Assembly (NCBI GenBank): GCA_017514025.1
Contig: JAFWLB010000003.1
Span: forward strand, 1 to 64,000
Length of the DNA: 64,000 bases
Source of the DNA: Candidatus Saccharimonadota bacterium
GTDB lineage: Bacteria; Patescibacteriota; Saccharimonadia; Saccharimonadales; Saccharimonadaceae
Reading direction: 5' to 3'
Shown one piece after another: positions 8,618 to 17,139 of this stretch; the stretch's first letter is position 1, and every line of letters begins with the position of its first letter. Under the pieces are notes generated by a model. That model saw nothing but the letters and a program-made list of their open reading frames with translations. It searched no databases and was not told the origin of the DNA. The translations under genes and the position numbers were made by a program.

Positions 8618-9577
8618 CTACCGCAGCCAACTTGGCCAAGGATAACCAGTGACTATTTCGTAGAGTTGGATATAACGCTCGCGCGTTTGCCGGATAATCG
8701 TCCCGGGCAGCACCGACACGTCCTCGCCGCGCACCTTACAACCGGCCAAGTAGTTTCGGATGATTTGCTTGTCAAAAGACAGCGGTTCTTCACCCGGCAC
8801 AAACGTCGCTGCATCCCAGTAGCGCGAAGAGTCTGGCGTCAGCAATTCGTCGCCAAACCGCACATTGCCCATATCGTCTAACCCCAGCTCAAACTTGGTA
8901 TCCGCCAAGATGATGCCGAGCTTAGAGAGATGCGCATAGGCGCATTCAAACATCTCCATGCAGAGGCAGAACACCTCATCCGCGATCGAACGATCGTCAA
9001 TGATCTCCACCATCTCGCCAAAGGTGATGTTTTCGTCGTGTTGCCCCACCGGCGCCTTGGTGGTCGGAGTAAAAATCGGTTTCGGTAATTTCGAGCCGTT
9101 TTTTAATCCTTCCGGCAGTGGCACGCCGCAAATCTCACGCTGACCTTGCTCGTAAAGTTTCCAGGCGCTGCCAGAAATATGTCCGCGTACAATGCACTCG
9201 ACATTTAGCATCTCGAGCTTGTTCATCACGGTCACGCGACCTTCCAGCTCTGGTGGTACCAGCCTGTCGGCGCCGGCGAACTCGTCCTCCAGATCCCCCT
9301 CGATATAGAGACCACCTTGGTTTTCCGGTATCAAACTGCCCCATTTAAAGGCCGTGGGCATCCCCCACATCGTCTCCGCCAGGGTAAACATTTCTGTCGA
9401 AATCGCCGTCAAGATCCGACCCTTGTCCGGGATCTTCACCCCCAGCTGCTTGTCAAATGCCGACACTCGGTCCGTCGCCACCAGGGCCAGCGTGCCTTCG
9501 AACTCGTGTTCGTAAATCTCACGCACCTTTCCTGATGCCACGTGCCGATAACATCCGTATTGCTGTTTGAACTCCAC
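8618..9577 (-). CDS. purC: Phosphoribosylaminoimidazole-succinocarboxamide synthase
   Basis: PurC joins aspartate to CAIR with ATP to give SAICAR in de novo purine synthesis. All conserved blocks are present: GKVREIYE, ATDRVSAFDKQLG, RGHISGSAWKLYEQGQ, the FTPTTKA...HDENITF block, DTKFELG, TPDSSRYW and SFDKQIIRNYL. I place the start at the GTG at 9577 (319 residues), because AGGTGG lies 5 bases upstream; a longer frame to 9616 has no ribosome site. No other purine gene is in the window, so this is either an orphan enzyme or the rest lies elsewhere. It sits between fusA and tuf, which are usually adjacent, has its own terminator, and is somewhat more GC-rich than the bulk, so it may be an insertion. 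Enzyme identity is secure; pathway role is not. Confidence 0.93.
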   Translation of the reverse strand: MEFKQQYGCYRHVASGKVREIYEHEFEGTLALVATDRVSAFDKQLGVKIPDKGRILTAISTEMFTLAETMWGMPTAFKWGSLIPENQGGLYIEGDLEDEFAGADRLVPPELEGRVTVMNKLEMLNVECIVRGHISGSAWKLYEQGQREICGVPLPEGLKNGSKLPKPIFTPTTKAPVGQHDENITFGEMVEIIDDRSIADEVFCLCMEMFECAYAHLSKLGIILADTKFELGLDDMGNVRFGDELLTPDSSRYWDAATFVPGEEPLSFDKQIIRNYLAGCKVRGEDVSVLPGTIIRQTRERYIQLYEIVTGYPWPSWLR

Positions 9578-9617
9578 TAGAACCACCTTTCCTTTCGTTG
9601 TCCAAACTGTTCCCAAT

Positions 9618-9641
9618 ATAAAAAGAGCTCCCCCGAGCTCT
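9618..9641 (-). terminator. Terminator upstream of purC (probably ends fusA)
   Basis: An AGAGCTC / GAGCTCT stem with a 4-base loop followed by TTTTTAT on the minus strand. A TATAAT lies a few bases before the stem, so a transcript starting there would begin with this hairpin. Confidence 0.75.
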
Positions 9642-9676
9642 CATTATAGCACATTTTTCTACTTCGAGTTGCGCTT

Positions 9677-9755
9677 CGAGGATCTCGGAATTCGCTACCG
9701 CTTCGCGGTAGCATGCTCCGCACAAAATAGCTTTGCTATTTTGAATTCCTCGATT
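9677..9755 (-). repeat. Structured element with two perfect hairpins inside an outer stem
   Basis: An outer GGAATTC (9687-9693) / GAATTCC (9743-9749) stem encloses a 19-base hairpin (GCTACCG...CGGTAGC) at 9694-9712 and a 21-base hairpin (CAAAATAG...CTATTTTG) at 9723-9743. It overlaps the last codons of fusA. It can fold as a three-way junction; function unknown. Confidence 0.55.
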
Positions 9756-11832
9756 CAATAATCTCCTGCGCCACGTTCGGTGGAACTTCCTCATAAGCAA
9801 ACAGCTCCATCGATGAGGCCGCTCGACCTTGCGTCATGCCACGAAGATCCCCAGTGTAGCCAAACAAGTTTGCCAGAGGACAGAACGCTCTAATCAACTT
9901 TGCCCCACCGTTTAAATCTTCCATTTCGTCCACTCGACCGCGCCTAGAGTTAACGTCACCGATTACGTCGCCCATGAATTCTTCTGGAGTGGTAATCTCT
10001 AGTTTCATTACTGGCTCCAAAAGTACTGGATTTGCCTTCGCAATACCCTCACGTGTCGCTAACGAACCAGCCAACGTAAAGGCCAACTCGGAGGAGTCTA
10101 CGTCATGGTAAGACCCATCGTACAAAGTCGCCTTGACGTCTACCACGGGGTAGCCAGCAATCACGCCCCCCGCCAAAGTGTCTTCGACACCTTTCTGTAC
10201 CGGTTTGCGGTATTCTTGCGGCACCACGCCACCTTTAATCTGATCAATAAACTCAAAGCCCTTCCCCGCTTCGTTCGGTTCAAATTTAATCCAAACGTCA
10301 CCATACTGACCACGACCACCAGACTGCTTGACGTGTTTACCTTGAGCCTCAGCCGTACCCCGAATCGTTTCGCGGTAGGCCACTTGTGGCGCACCGGTGT
10401 TAGCCTCCACGTTGTGCTCTCGCTTCAAACGGTCAATGATAATCTCAAGGTGCAGTTCGCCCATACCAGAAATAATCGTCTGGCCGGTCTCTTCATCGGT
10501 ATGCACACGGAAAGTCGGGTCTTCTTCAGCCATTTTAGATAAACCAAGAGCCATTTTTTCTTGGTCAGCTTTGGTCTTCGGTTCCACAGCAATAGATACT
10601 GGTGGATCCGGGAATTCGATCGACTCTAGCAAAATTGGCGCATTTGGCGCACAAAGCGTCGTACCAGTAGTACAGTTTTTTAATCCCACCACTGCGGCGA
10701 TATCGCCTGCACCAATCTCAGAAATATCCTTTCGGTCATTCGCATGCATCCGCACCAAACGCCCAATCCGTTCTTTGTCACCAGTTGAAGCGTTCAATAC
10801 CGTATCACCAGATTTCAACTTACCAGCATAAACCCGGATAAAGATCAATTTACCCACAAACGGATCCGTTGCAATCTTAAATGCCAAAGCCGTCAAAGGT
10901 TCGGAATCATCAGCCTTGCGAATTATCTGGTCGCCGGTCTTTGGATCGGTTCCTACAGTCTGACCTTGGTCACGATCTAGCGGTGACGGTAGATAATCCG
11001 TCATCAAATCCAGCACTTTTTCTACGATCACCCCACGACCATCTCCACCAGTCACTAGGAAGAAGTCGCCATCCAACACCCGCTTCCGGAGCGCTGCCTT
11101 CAACTCATCCACAGTGATAGCTTCTTCGCCTTCGTTGAAGAATTTCTCCATCAAAGCTTCATCCGCCTGCACGGCTTCCTCGACTAGCATCGAACGTGCA
11201 TTTTTGGCTTTTTCCACCATATCTGCCGGAATCTCGCCCACGGTCAATTCATGGTCAGCGTAATCTTTGTAGGTGTAGGCTTTCATATCAATCAAATCTA
11301 CTACGCCACAGATATCTTTTTCAAAACCAATCGGCAAATGAATCGCCACCGCATTTTTAGACAAACGCTTGTGGATCGACTCCAAAGATTTATAAAAATC
11401 TCCACCAATCTGGTTAATTTTGTTCACAAAACAAATTCGTGGCACGCCATACTTGGTCGCCTGGCGCCAAACCGTCTCAGACTGAGCTTCTACGCCCATC
11501 TTGCCATCAAACACCACTACAGCACCGTCGAGGACACGGAGCGATCGCTCTACTTCTGCCGTAAAGTCAATGTGCCCCGGTGTGTCGATAATATTAATCT
11601 GGTGATTTTTCCAATACACCGTCACCGCTGCCGACGTAATCGTAATCCCCCGCTCTTTTTCCTGCTCCATCCAGTCGGTATCAGCACCACCAGTGCCACC
11701 TTTTACTAAGTCAATTTTATGCTTAAGCCCCGTCCGATACAAAATCGCTTCCGAGGTCGTAGTCTTGCCGGCATCAATATGAGCAATAATCCCGACATTG
11801 CGCATATTCGCCAAATCCGTTTTCGTAGCCAT
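9736..11832 (-). CDS. fusA: Elongation factor G
   Basis: EF-G is the GTPase that drives ribosomal translocation and, with Frr, ribosome recycling. The 698-residue protein is full length, with G motifs HIDAGKTTT near residue 17, DTPGHIDF near 80 and the NKINQIGGD block (NKxD replaced by NKIN) near 134, then domains II-V. The last codons run into a structured repeat. The ATG at 11832 follows AAAGGAG. A TATAAT box at 11909-11914 gives a leader of about 70 bases. It keeps the gene order of a classical str operon (fusA, then tuf, then rpsJ) with insertions, while rpsL and rpsG lie 35 kb away. Confidence 0.98.
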   Translation of the reverse strand: MATKTDLANMRNVGIIAHIDAGKTTTSEAILYRTGLKHKIDLVKGGTGGADTDWMEQEKERGITITSAAVTVYWKNHQINIIDTPGHIDFTAEVERSLRVLDGAVVVFDGKMGVEAQSETVWRQATKYGVPRICFVNKINQIGGDFYKSLESIHKRLSKNAVAIHLPIGFEKDICGVVDLIDMKAYTYKDYADHELTVGEIPADMVEKAKNARSMLVEEAVQADEALMEKFFNEGEEAITVDELKAALRKRVLDGDFFLVTGGDGRGVIVEKVLDLMTDYLPSPLDRDQGQTVGTDPKTGDQIIRKADDSEPLTALAFKIATDPFVGKLIFIRVYAGKLKSGDTVLNASTGDKERIGRLVRMHANDRKDISEIGAGDIAAVVGLKNCTTGTTLCAPNAPILLESIEFPDPPVSIAVEPKTKADQEKMALGLSKMAEEDPTFRVHTDEETGQTIISGMGELHLEIIIDRLKREHNVEANTGAPQVAYRETIRGTAEAQGKHVKQSGGRGQYGDVWIKFEPNEAGKGFEFIDQIKGGVVPQEYRKPVQKGVEDTLAGGVIAGYPVVDVKATLYDGSYHDVDSSELAFTLAGSLATREGIAKANPVLLEPVMKLEITTPEEFMGDVIGDVNSRRGRVDEMEDLNGGAKLIRAFCPLANLFGYTGDLRGMTQGRAASSMELFAYEEVPPNVAQEIIESRNSK

Positions 11833-11908
11833 ACGCTCCTTTACAATTTATTATTTTTTCGTTTCTTCTTGAAGTTCCACACTCAAAAAGACGTGTTTTT
11901 CTCACCAC

Positions 11909-11914
11909 ATTATA
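11909..11914 (-). promoter_or_regulatory. -10 box of fusA
   Basis: TATAAT on the minus strand, followed by a leader of about 70 bases with AAAGGAG before the ATG. This is the spaced, Shine-Dalgarno type of promoter. Confidence 0.65.
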
Positions 11915-11929
11915 CCATATATTCCGGGT

Positions 11930-13342
11930 TTACGACAACTTTTTCCGCAAAATATCCTGTACGCTAGATGGATTAGCTTTGCCGTGCGATTCTTTCATCA
12001 CTTGCCCCACTAAAAATCCAATCACTTTTTCTTCGCCGGCCCTAAAATCCTCTTGCGCCTTTTGAGTTTCTGGTTTGGCTAGCACAGCGTCCACAATCTT
12101 CTCTAAGGCCCCCAAATCGTTCTCCTGAATTACACCCAGTTCTTTCGCAATCTGCCTTGTCCCGTGTCCTTTCATCTGCGGGTCAAACAAACGCAAAAAC
12201 ACCTCTTTTGTCGCAGTAGAGGACAGCTCTTTTTTCTCGTTCATCGCCGCCAATTCATTCAAATCTCGCACGCTCGGTAAATCATTCAAATATTCTGCCG
12301 ATTTTTCTTCTGCTAACAATACGGACGTAAACAAATTTGACATATTTTTGACATATTTTTGGTCAATTTCATTCAATTTATTCGTTAGTTCTGGATAGTC
12401 CAGCAAGATTTCCAAAATCTCATTCGCGATAATGCCTTTAAACCTCTTGCGATATTCCGAAGGCATCGGCGGTAATTTCGCAGATTCCTTTTCGATAAAT
12501 TCCGCAGACAGTCTAACCGGCGGCAAATCTGGCTCCGGCATATAGCGGTAATCCTTCGCCTCTTCCTTGCTTCTCTGACCGGTAGTTTTGCCAGCATCAT
12601 CATTCCAGCCTCGGGTCTCCTGCACCACTTTTTCCCCAGCGTCCAACAATTTAGACTGCCTCTTAATTTCATATTCCGTCGCCCGTTCTACACTTCTAAA
12701 CGAATTCAAATTTTTCACTTCCGCTCGCGTGCCCAAAACGTCAGAACCTTCCGGCGCCAACGAAATGTTTACATCGAACCGCATATTTCCGTTATAAAGA
12801 TCCCCGTATGTCACATCCGCAAACCGCATTAGTCTCCACAGTTCTTTGCAATAATCATGCGCCGCTTTAGCCGAATGGATATCCGGCATCGACACGATTT
12901 CAATCAACGGCGTATCCACGCGGTTTAAATCTACCAAACTGTATGAATCAAAATGGGTCAACTTCCCCGCATCGCCTTCCAAATGTGCGTGCTCAATTCG
13001 CACTTTTTCGCCATCTGGCAACTCCACGTAGCCGGAGCCGATAATCGGTTGATAAAATTGCGTAATCTGGTATCCCTTCGGCGAATCTGGATAGAAATAA
13101 TGTTTCCGATCAAAGCGCGATTCAGCGTTTATTTCACAATTCATCGCTCGTCCCGCCAAAACCGCCAGCCGAACTGCCTCGCCGTTCAAACGCGGCAACA
13201 TCCCCGGTAACGCATAATCCACCGGTGACACACAAGAATTCGGCTCTTTCCCGCGCGCATCATTATCCACTTCCGAAAACAATTTCGTTTTAGTCTTTAG
13301 CTGCACATGGCATTCAATTCCAATTGTCGGCACATATTTCAT
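11930..13342 (-). CDS. gatB: Asp-tRNA(Asn)/Glu-tRNA(Gln) amidotransferase subunit B
   Basis: GatB is the tRNA-binding kinase-like subunit of GatCAB, which converts Glu-tRNA(Gln), and often Asp-tRNA(Asn), to the amide form. The 470-residue protein has the GatB signature near the N terminus (IGIECHVQLKTKTKLF), the zinc-like and catalytic cradle region, the YRYMPEPDLPP block near residue 270, and the C-terminal YqeY-like tail domain. It is the last gene of gatC-gatA-HEPN-like-gatB and starts 1 bp after the preceding stop. The operon implies the organism lacks glutaminyl-tRNA synthetase, or needs GatCAB for Gln or Asn. Confidence 0.97.
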   Translation of the reverse strand: MKYVPTIGIECHVQLKTKTKLFSEVDNDARGKEPNSCVSPVDYALPGMLPRLNGEAVRLAVLAGRAMNCEINAESRFDRKHYFYPDSPKGYQITQFYQPIIGSGYVELPDGEKVRIEHAHLEGDAGKLTHFDSYSLVDLNRVDTPLIEIVSMPDIHSAKAAHDYCKELWRLMRFADVTYGDLYNGNMRFDVNISLAPEGSDVLGTRAEVKNLNSFRSVERATEYEIKRQSKLLDAGEKVVQETRGWNDDAGKTTGQRSKEEAKDYRYMPEPDLPPVRLSAEFIEKESAKLPPMPSEYRKRFKGIIANEILEILLDYPELTNKLNEIDQKYVKNMSNLFTSVLLAEEKSAEYLNDLPSVRDLNELAAMNEKKELSSTATKEVFLRLFDPQMKGHGTRQIAKELGVIQENDLGALEKIVDAVLAKPETQKAQEDFRAGEEKVIGFLVGQVMKESHGKANPSSVQDILRKKLS

Positions 13343-13343
13343 C

Positions 13344-13763
13344 TTATATCGCTCCCAAATCCTTTAACGCTTGTTTGTAAATCGCCAGCGCATTAAACGC
13401 TTGCTTGTAGCTTATCTCAAAACCAGCTTCATGCGCAATCGCATTACGCAGTTTATGCGCCCGCCACACTGCATTCAAATTTTCAAACTTATCTCCCGAT
13501 CGTTTCAATCTATCCCCCATCGTTTTGCCAGGCACGCCCATTTCAACTAGTGCCTTATCTAACAACTTATCTGCCTCAATAATCGTCATTTTCCAAGTCG
13601 CCGGGCTTTCCTTTATTAGTCCATTTTCAACCGCCAAAAATCTTGCCTGATAATTTTCCCGGTTGAAAGTATAACCGCGTTTACCAGTTAGTAGAATTGC
13701 GACAAACACAAATACCGCCACAATCAAAACCGCAATGACAAAAGTTACCACGCCACCGTCCAT
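13344..13763 (-). CDS. Membrane-anchored HEPN-like protein in the gat operon
   Basis: A 139-residue protein with an N-terminal membrane helix (about residues 6-26) followed by a helical cytosolic domain. The second half has HKLRNAIAHEAG, where RNAIAH fits the R-x4-H motif of HEPN domains, many of which are metal-independent RNases acting on tRNA or other RNA. Length and helix content suit a single HEPN domain. It sits between gatA (its ATG at 13763 overlaps the gatA stop) and gatB, so it is translated in step with the tRNA amidotransferase. A role near tRNA is an appealing inference; it could also be a structural helical domain with a chance motif. I do not know a named family for it. Confidence 0.6.
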   Translation of the reverse strand: MDGGVVTFVIAVLIVAVFVFVAILLTGKRGYTFNRENYQARFLAVENGLIKESPATWKMTIIEADKLLDKALVEMGVPGKTMGDRLKRSGDKFENLNAVWRAHKLRNAIAHEAGFEISYKQAFNALAIYKQALKDLGAI

Positions 13764-15136
13764 TATTCTGTCAACTCCTTAGAAAATTCAATCAAACTTT
13801 TATCGCTCCGACGCGGGCCAATTAGCTGCAGGCCAATCGGCAGCCCATCGGCATTTTTGCCGGCCGGAATCGTCAGACCTGGCACGCCAGCCAAATTCAA
13901 AGGCACGCTCATCGCATCTTCTAGATACATCGCTACCGGGTCGTTGGTTTTTTCGCCGAGTTTAAAGGCCGGATTTGGCGCTACCGGCGTCAGGATAAAA
14001 TCACATTTCTCAAAGGCTTTGGCATATTCCTCCACAATCAAAGTTCGCGCTTTTGCTGCCTTCAAGAAATACGCATCATAAAATCCACTAGACAACACGA
14101 AATTACCAATCATAATTCGTCGTTTATTTTCCGGCATAAAACCTTCTGAGCGGGTTTCAGAATAAAGCGCGTCCAAATCTTCCGACTTTTTCGACCGGAA
14201 ACCATATCTCACCCCGTCGTAACGCGACAAATTCGAAGCCACTTCCGCCGGCACAATAATATAATACGCAGCCAGCGCATACTTCAAAGCCGGCATCTCC
14301 AGCTCTACAATTTCATACCCCTTAGACTTCAATAATTCGCACTTCTTTTTCAGTGCCTTCTTGATGTTTTTGTCTACGCTATCATTATCAAATTCTTTAA
14401 TGACTCCTATTCTTTTAGCTTTTTTAAGTTTACTATCATGATAATAATTGTCTAGCGTTGTCAAATCTTTACTATCTTTGCCGTTAGCTACGCTCATCAA
14501 AAGGTCCATATCTCCCGGAGTTTTAGTAAAAAACCCAATACAATCTGTCGATGACGCCATTGCCACCACACCATAACGCGAAATGCACCCATAAGTCGGC
14601 TTCAATCCGTATACGCCGTTGAAAGATGCCGGCTGGCGAATCGAGCCGCCCGTATCCGTCCCGGTCGCAAATTCCACAATATCCAGTGCCACCGCTACTG
14701 CTGACCCACCAGATGAGCCACCCGCTACACGAGATTGATCGTAAGCATTCAGAGTCGGTCCAAAATACGAATTTTCTGTCGATGAACCATGCGCAAAAGC
14801 ATCCAAATTCGTCCGCCCAATCATGATCGCCCCCTCAGCTTCCAATTTCTCCACCGCCGTAGCCGTGATCGGCGAAGCGCAACCCTCCAAAATATGTGCG
14901 CTAGCCGTAGTGTCGCCCTCTGGGCTCATAAAGTTATCTTTCAGCGCATAAGGTACGCCAGCCAACCTCCCCACCTTTTCGCCGGCAGCAATCTTTGCGT
15001 CAATCTCCCGCGCCTTTTTCAACGCTCCCTCTTCGTTTAAAAACGTAAATATATTGTAGTCCGCAAAATGTTTAGCCTTGTCCAAAGCATCCCGTACCAA
15101 TCTCTCCGCTGTAACTTTTCTATTTGCTATTTTCAT
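13763..15136 (-). CDS. gatA: Asp/Glu-tRNA amidotransferase subunit A
   Basis: GatA is the amidase subunit that releases ammonia from glutamine for GatB. The 457 residues contain the amidase signature: Lys in PYALKDNF near residue 66, the GGSSGGSAVAVA block near 140, and the catalytic serine in GTDTGGSIRQPASFNG near 160, giving a complete Ser-cisSer-Lys triad. It overlaps gatC by 4 bp (ATGA) and the HEPN-like gene by 1 bp. Length is slightly below the usual 480-490 residues, from trimming at the C terminus. Confidence 0.97.
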   Translation of the reverse strand: MKIANRKVTAERLVRDALDKAKHFADYNIFTFLNEEGALKKAREIDAKIAAGEKVGRLAGVPYALKDNFMSPEGDTTASAHILEGCASPITATAVEKLEAEGAIMIGRTNLDAFAHGSSTENSYFGPTLNAYDQSRVAGGSSGGSAVAVALDIVEFATGTDTGGSIRQPASFNGVYGLKPTYGCISRYGVVAMASSTDCIGFFTKTPGDMDLLMSVANGKDSKDLTTLDNYYHDSKLKKAKRIGVIKEFDNDSVDKNIKKALKKKCELLKSKGYEIVELEMPALKYALAAYYIIVPAEVASNLSRYDGVRYGFRSKKSEDLDALYSETRSEGFMPENKRRIMIGNFVLSSGFYDAYFLKAAKARTLIVEEYAKAFEKCDFILTPVAPNPAFKLGEKTNDPVAMYLEDAMSVPLNLAGVPGLTIPAGKNADGLPIGLQLIGPRRSDKSLIEFSKELTE

Positions 15137-15420
15137 AATACTTTCGGCACCTTTATTTGATTATCTTTTGCTTCTACCGTCAAAGCTAGCAGCTCTTCTC
15201 TCGAAGCGTCCTGTGGCAAAATCTCATCTGCCCGCCAGACATTTTCCATCTCAAACACCTGATAAGTCGGCTCCACATTTTCCGTATCCAATTCGTCTAG
15301 TTGCGAAATATATTTAATAATACTCTGCAAATCACCGCCCAAAGATTTCACTTCCGCATCGGAAAGCGAAAAATTTGACAAATCCGCCAAATGCAAAATA
15401 TCCTCGCGTTTTATCTCCAT
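15133..15420 (-). CDS. gatC: Asp/Glu-tRNA amidotransferase subunit C
   Basis: GatC is the small belt-like subunit that stabilises GatA on GatB. The 95-residue sequence has the family pattern: LADLSNFSLSDAEV at the N terminus, the LDTENVEPTYQ block (usually vLDxVdteGVEPt) and RADE, as in VRADEV. I start it at the ATG at 15420, because a TATAAT box ends 7 bases upstream; a GTG two codons earlier would fall inside the expected transcription start. First gene of the gat operon. Confidence 0.92.
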   Translation of the reverse strand: MEIKREDILHLADLSNFSLSDAEVKSLGGDLQSIIKYISQLDELDTENVEPTYQVFEMENVWRADEILPQDASREELLALTVEAKDNQIKVPKVL

Positions 15421-15427
15421 ACACACA

Positions 15428-15433
15428 ATTATA
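15428..15433 (-). promoter_or_regulatory. -10 box of gat operon (leaderless type)
   Basis: TATAAT with 7 bases to the gatC ATG and no Shine-Dalgarno sequence. Confidence 0.65.
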
Positions 15434-15438
15434 CCAAA

Positions 15439-17079
15439 CTATTTTGCGTTCCGGAATAAAATCTTTTTAATATATTCAAATACCGGCTTGGCTTCTTTCA
15501 AATTCAAGAAATAGCTAGCAATCAAATATGCCCCAAACGAAACTCCCGCAATCAGCAAAAATTTTGGAATCGTGATCACTAGCGATGTGTCAGTAGCCAT
15601 CAGCGGCACGAATTTAGTCATCGAAAAAGCCACGCAGCCCGTAATCAAGCCTGCAAACGCCATTCTTCCTGCCGCTCGCCAAAAAGCCTTATTCAGGAGC
15701 TCCCCACCCGCTCGTCTTTGTAGTATATACAATAATATTACAATTTCTATCACTGCCCCGATCGACTGTGCCATACCTAGCCCATCCACCCCCAGCCCTA
15801 ATGTATAAAACCACACCGACATCCCGATAGTCATCCCAATCGCTAGTATTGACACGTAAAACGGTGTTTTTGTATCTTGGAAAGCGTAAAATCCTCGCGA
15901 AGCAATGTGAAAAACGCTCCTTGCAAAAATTGCGATACACAGCATTCCCAACACCGAAGCAATTGTGCCGTTACTGTCGTTATTACCAATATTAGAAATA
16001 AAACTCGTTACGTATCCTCGGGCAAAAAACGCAATTATCGTCACCGGCAGCGCGATCCAAATAATCGTTCTCAGCGCCTGCCTAAAAGTATGGTAAAATT
16101 CCTTTTTATCTCCCGCCCCTAGCTCTTCGGTCAATTTCGGGAAGAACGCTGTCGAAATCGCCACACCAATCAAGCTAATCGGCATTTGATGCAAGGTCGA
16201 CGCTTGGTTAAACGACCGCACCGCTCCCGCTCCCATCCGCGACGACAAGTTGGTATTTACGATTCCGTTCACGTAATCTATCCCCTGGTCTAACGATCGC
16301 GCTGGCAAAAGTCGTAAAATCGAGCGAAATCCTTGATTCCGCCAATTAATCTTAAATCGATAATCCATCCCCAGCCCGAACAGCCCGACTAAAGACACAA
16401 TCAGCTGCATCACCGCCCCCAAAATCACCCCAATCGCTACCCCCATAATCCCTCCCTCAAAAATCTCCACTCCGAATAGATTAATTCCGCCCGTAAACCA
16501 CGTAATCCCGATAATAATCCCTATATTATATATAGCTGGCGCAAATGCGTAAAACACAAATCTCCCCACCGCCTGTTGGATCGACGTGATTACGGTCGCG
16601 ATGCTAAACAAAAACGGATTAATTGCAATTACCCTGGTCATATTAATCGCTAGCACCATGCCTGACTCGTCCAAACCTGGCGAAACCACATAACGAATTA
16701 GCGGATCCGCAAAAATCATGATCAAAACCGATGCTATCAAGGTCAAAATCGCCATCAGGTTCAAAAGTGACGATGATAATTCCCACGCTGATTTCTTATT
16801 CCCCGTCACCAATCGTTGGTTAAATACCGGAATAAACGAGACCGACAGAGCTCCCGAAGTCAAAATAAAAAACATAAAATCCGGAATTGTAAAAGCCGCC
16901 GTATAGGCGTCAATTCCAGTCGGGTAAGTCCCTAGATAGTACGAGTTTAAAAGCCGGTCTCGGAATAGCCCTAGTAGCGCCGAAATCAACGTCGACGATG
17001 CCAACACTACCGCCGCTGATTTCACCGACATTTTAGCCTGTGCCAGCGCCACAACCGATCGGAACTTGAATTTCCTCAT
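15439..17079 (-). CDS. murJ: Lipid II flippase MurJ (MviN family)
   Basis: MurJ, a MOP-superfamily exporter, flips lipid II across the membrane for wall synthesis. The protein has about 14 hydrophobic segments across 546 residues. The N-terminal SSTLISALLGLFRDRLLNSYYLG block, with its conserved Arg-Asp pair, and the repeated polar residues in TM1-2 and TM7-8 match the family. I start at the ATG at 17079 (MRKFKFRS), 7 bases after a TATTAT box, not at the GTG at 17100. It is divergent from the class A PBP gene, with the two promoters in a 60-bp gap, so export and polymerisation of lipid II are neighbouring functions here. Confidence 0.93.
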   Translation of the reverse strand: MRKFKFRSVVALAQAKMSVKSAAVVLASSTLISALLGLFRDRLLNSYYLGTYPTGIDAYTAAFTIPDFMFFILTSGALSVSFIPVFNQRLVTGNKKSAWELSSSLLNLMAILTLIASVLIMIFADPLIRYVVSPGLDESGMVLAINMTRVIAINPFLFSIATVITSIQQAVGRFVFYAFAPAIYNIGIIIGITWFTGGINLFGVEIFEGGIMGVAIGVILGAVMQLIVSLVGLFGLGMDYRFKINWRNQGFRSILRLLPARSLDQGIDYVNGIVNTNLSSRMGAGAVRSFNQASTLHQMPISLIGVAISTAFFPKLTEELGAGDKKEFYHTFRQALRTIIWIALPVTIIAFFARGYVTSFISNIGNNDSNGTIASVLGMLCIAIFARSVFHIASRGFYAFQDTKTPFYVSILAIGMTIGMSVWFYTLGLGVDGLGMAQSIGAVIEIVILLYILQRRAGGELLNKAFWRAAGRMAFAGLITGCVAFSMTKFVPLMATDTSLVITIPKFLLIAGVSFGAYLIASYFLNLKEAKPVFEYIKKILFRNAK

Positions 17080-17086
17080 ATATACC

Positions 17087-17092
17087 ATAATA
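17087..17092 (-). promoter_or_regulatory. -10 box of murJ (leaderless type)
   Basis: TATTAT with 7 bases to the ATG at 17079 and no ribosome site. Confidence 0.55.
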
Positions 17093-17127
17093 ACACACAA
17101 AAAACTTTATGTTTTCGAATTTTTATG

Positions 17128-17133
17128 TATAAT
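17128..17133 (+). promoter_or_regulatory. -10 box of class A PBP gene (leaderless type)
   Basis: TATAAT with exactly 6 bases to the ATG at 17140. An in-frame ATG at 17125 lies upstream of and overlaps this box, so it is not the start. Confidence 0.7.
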
Positions 17134-17139
17134 ATATAT

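Noticed and set aside
9618-9660. Promoter plus hairpin as a purC attenuator
   Set aside because: The hairpin lies only a few bases after the TATAAT, without room for an antiterminator or leader peptide, and no -35 box is seen; a fusA terminator explains it better.
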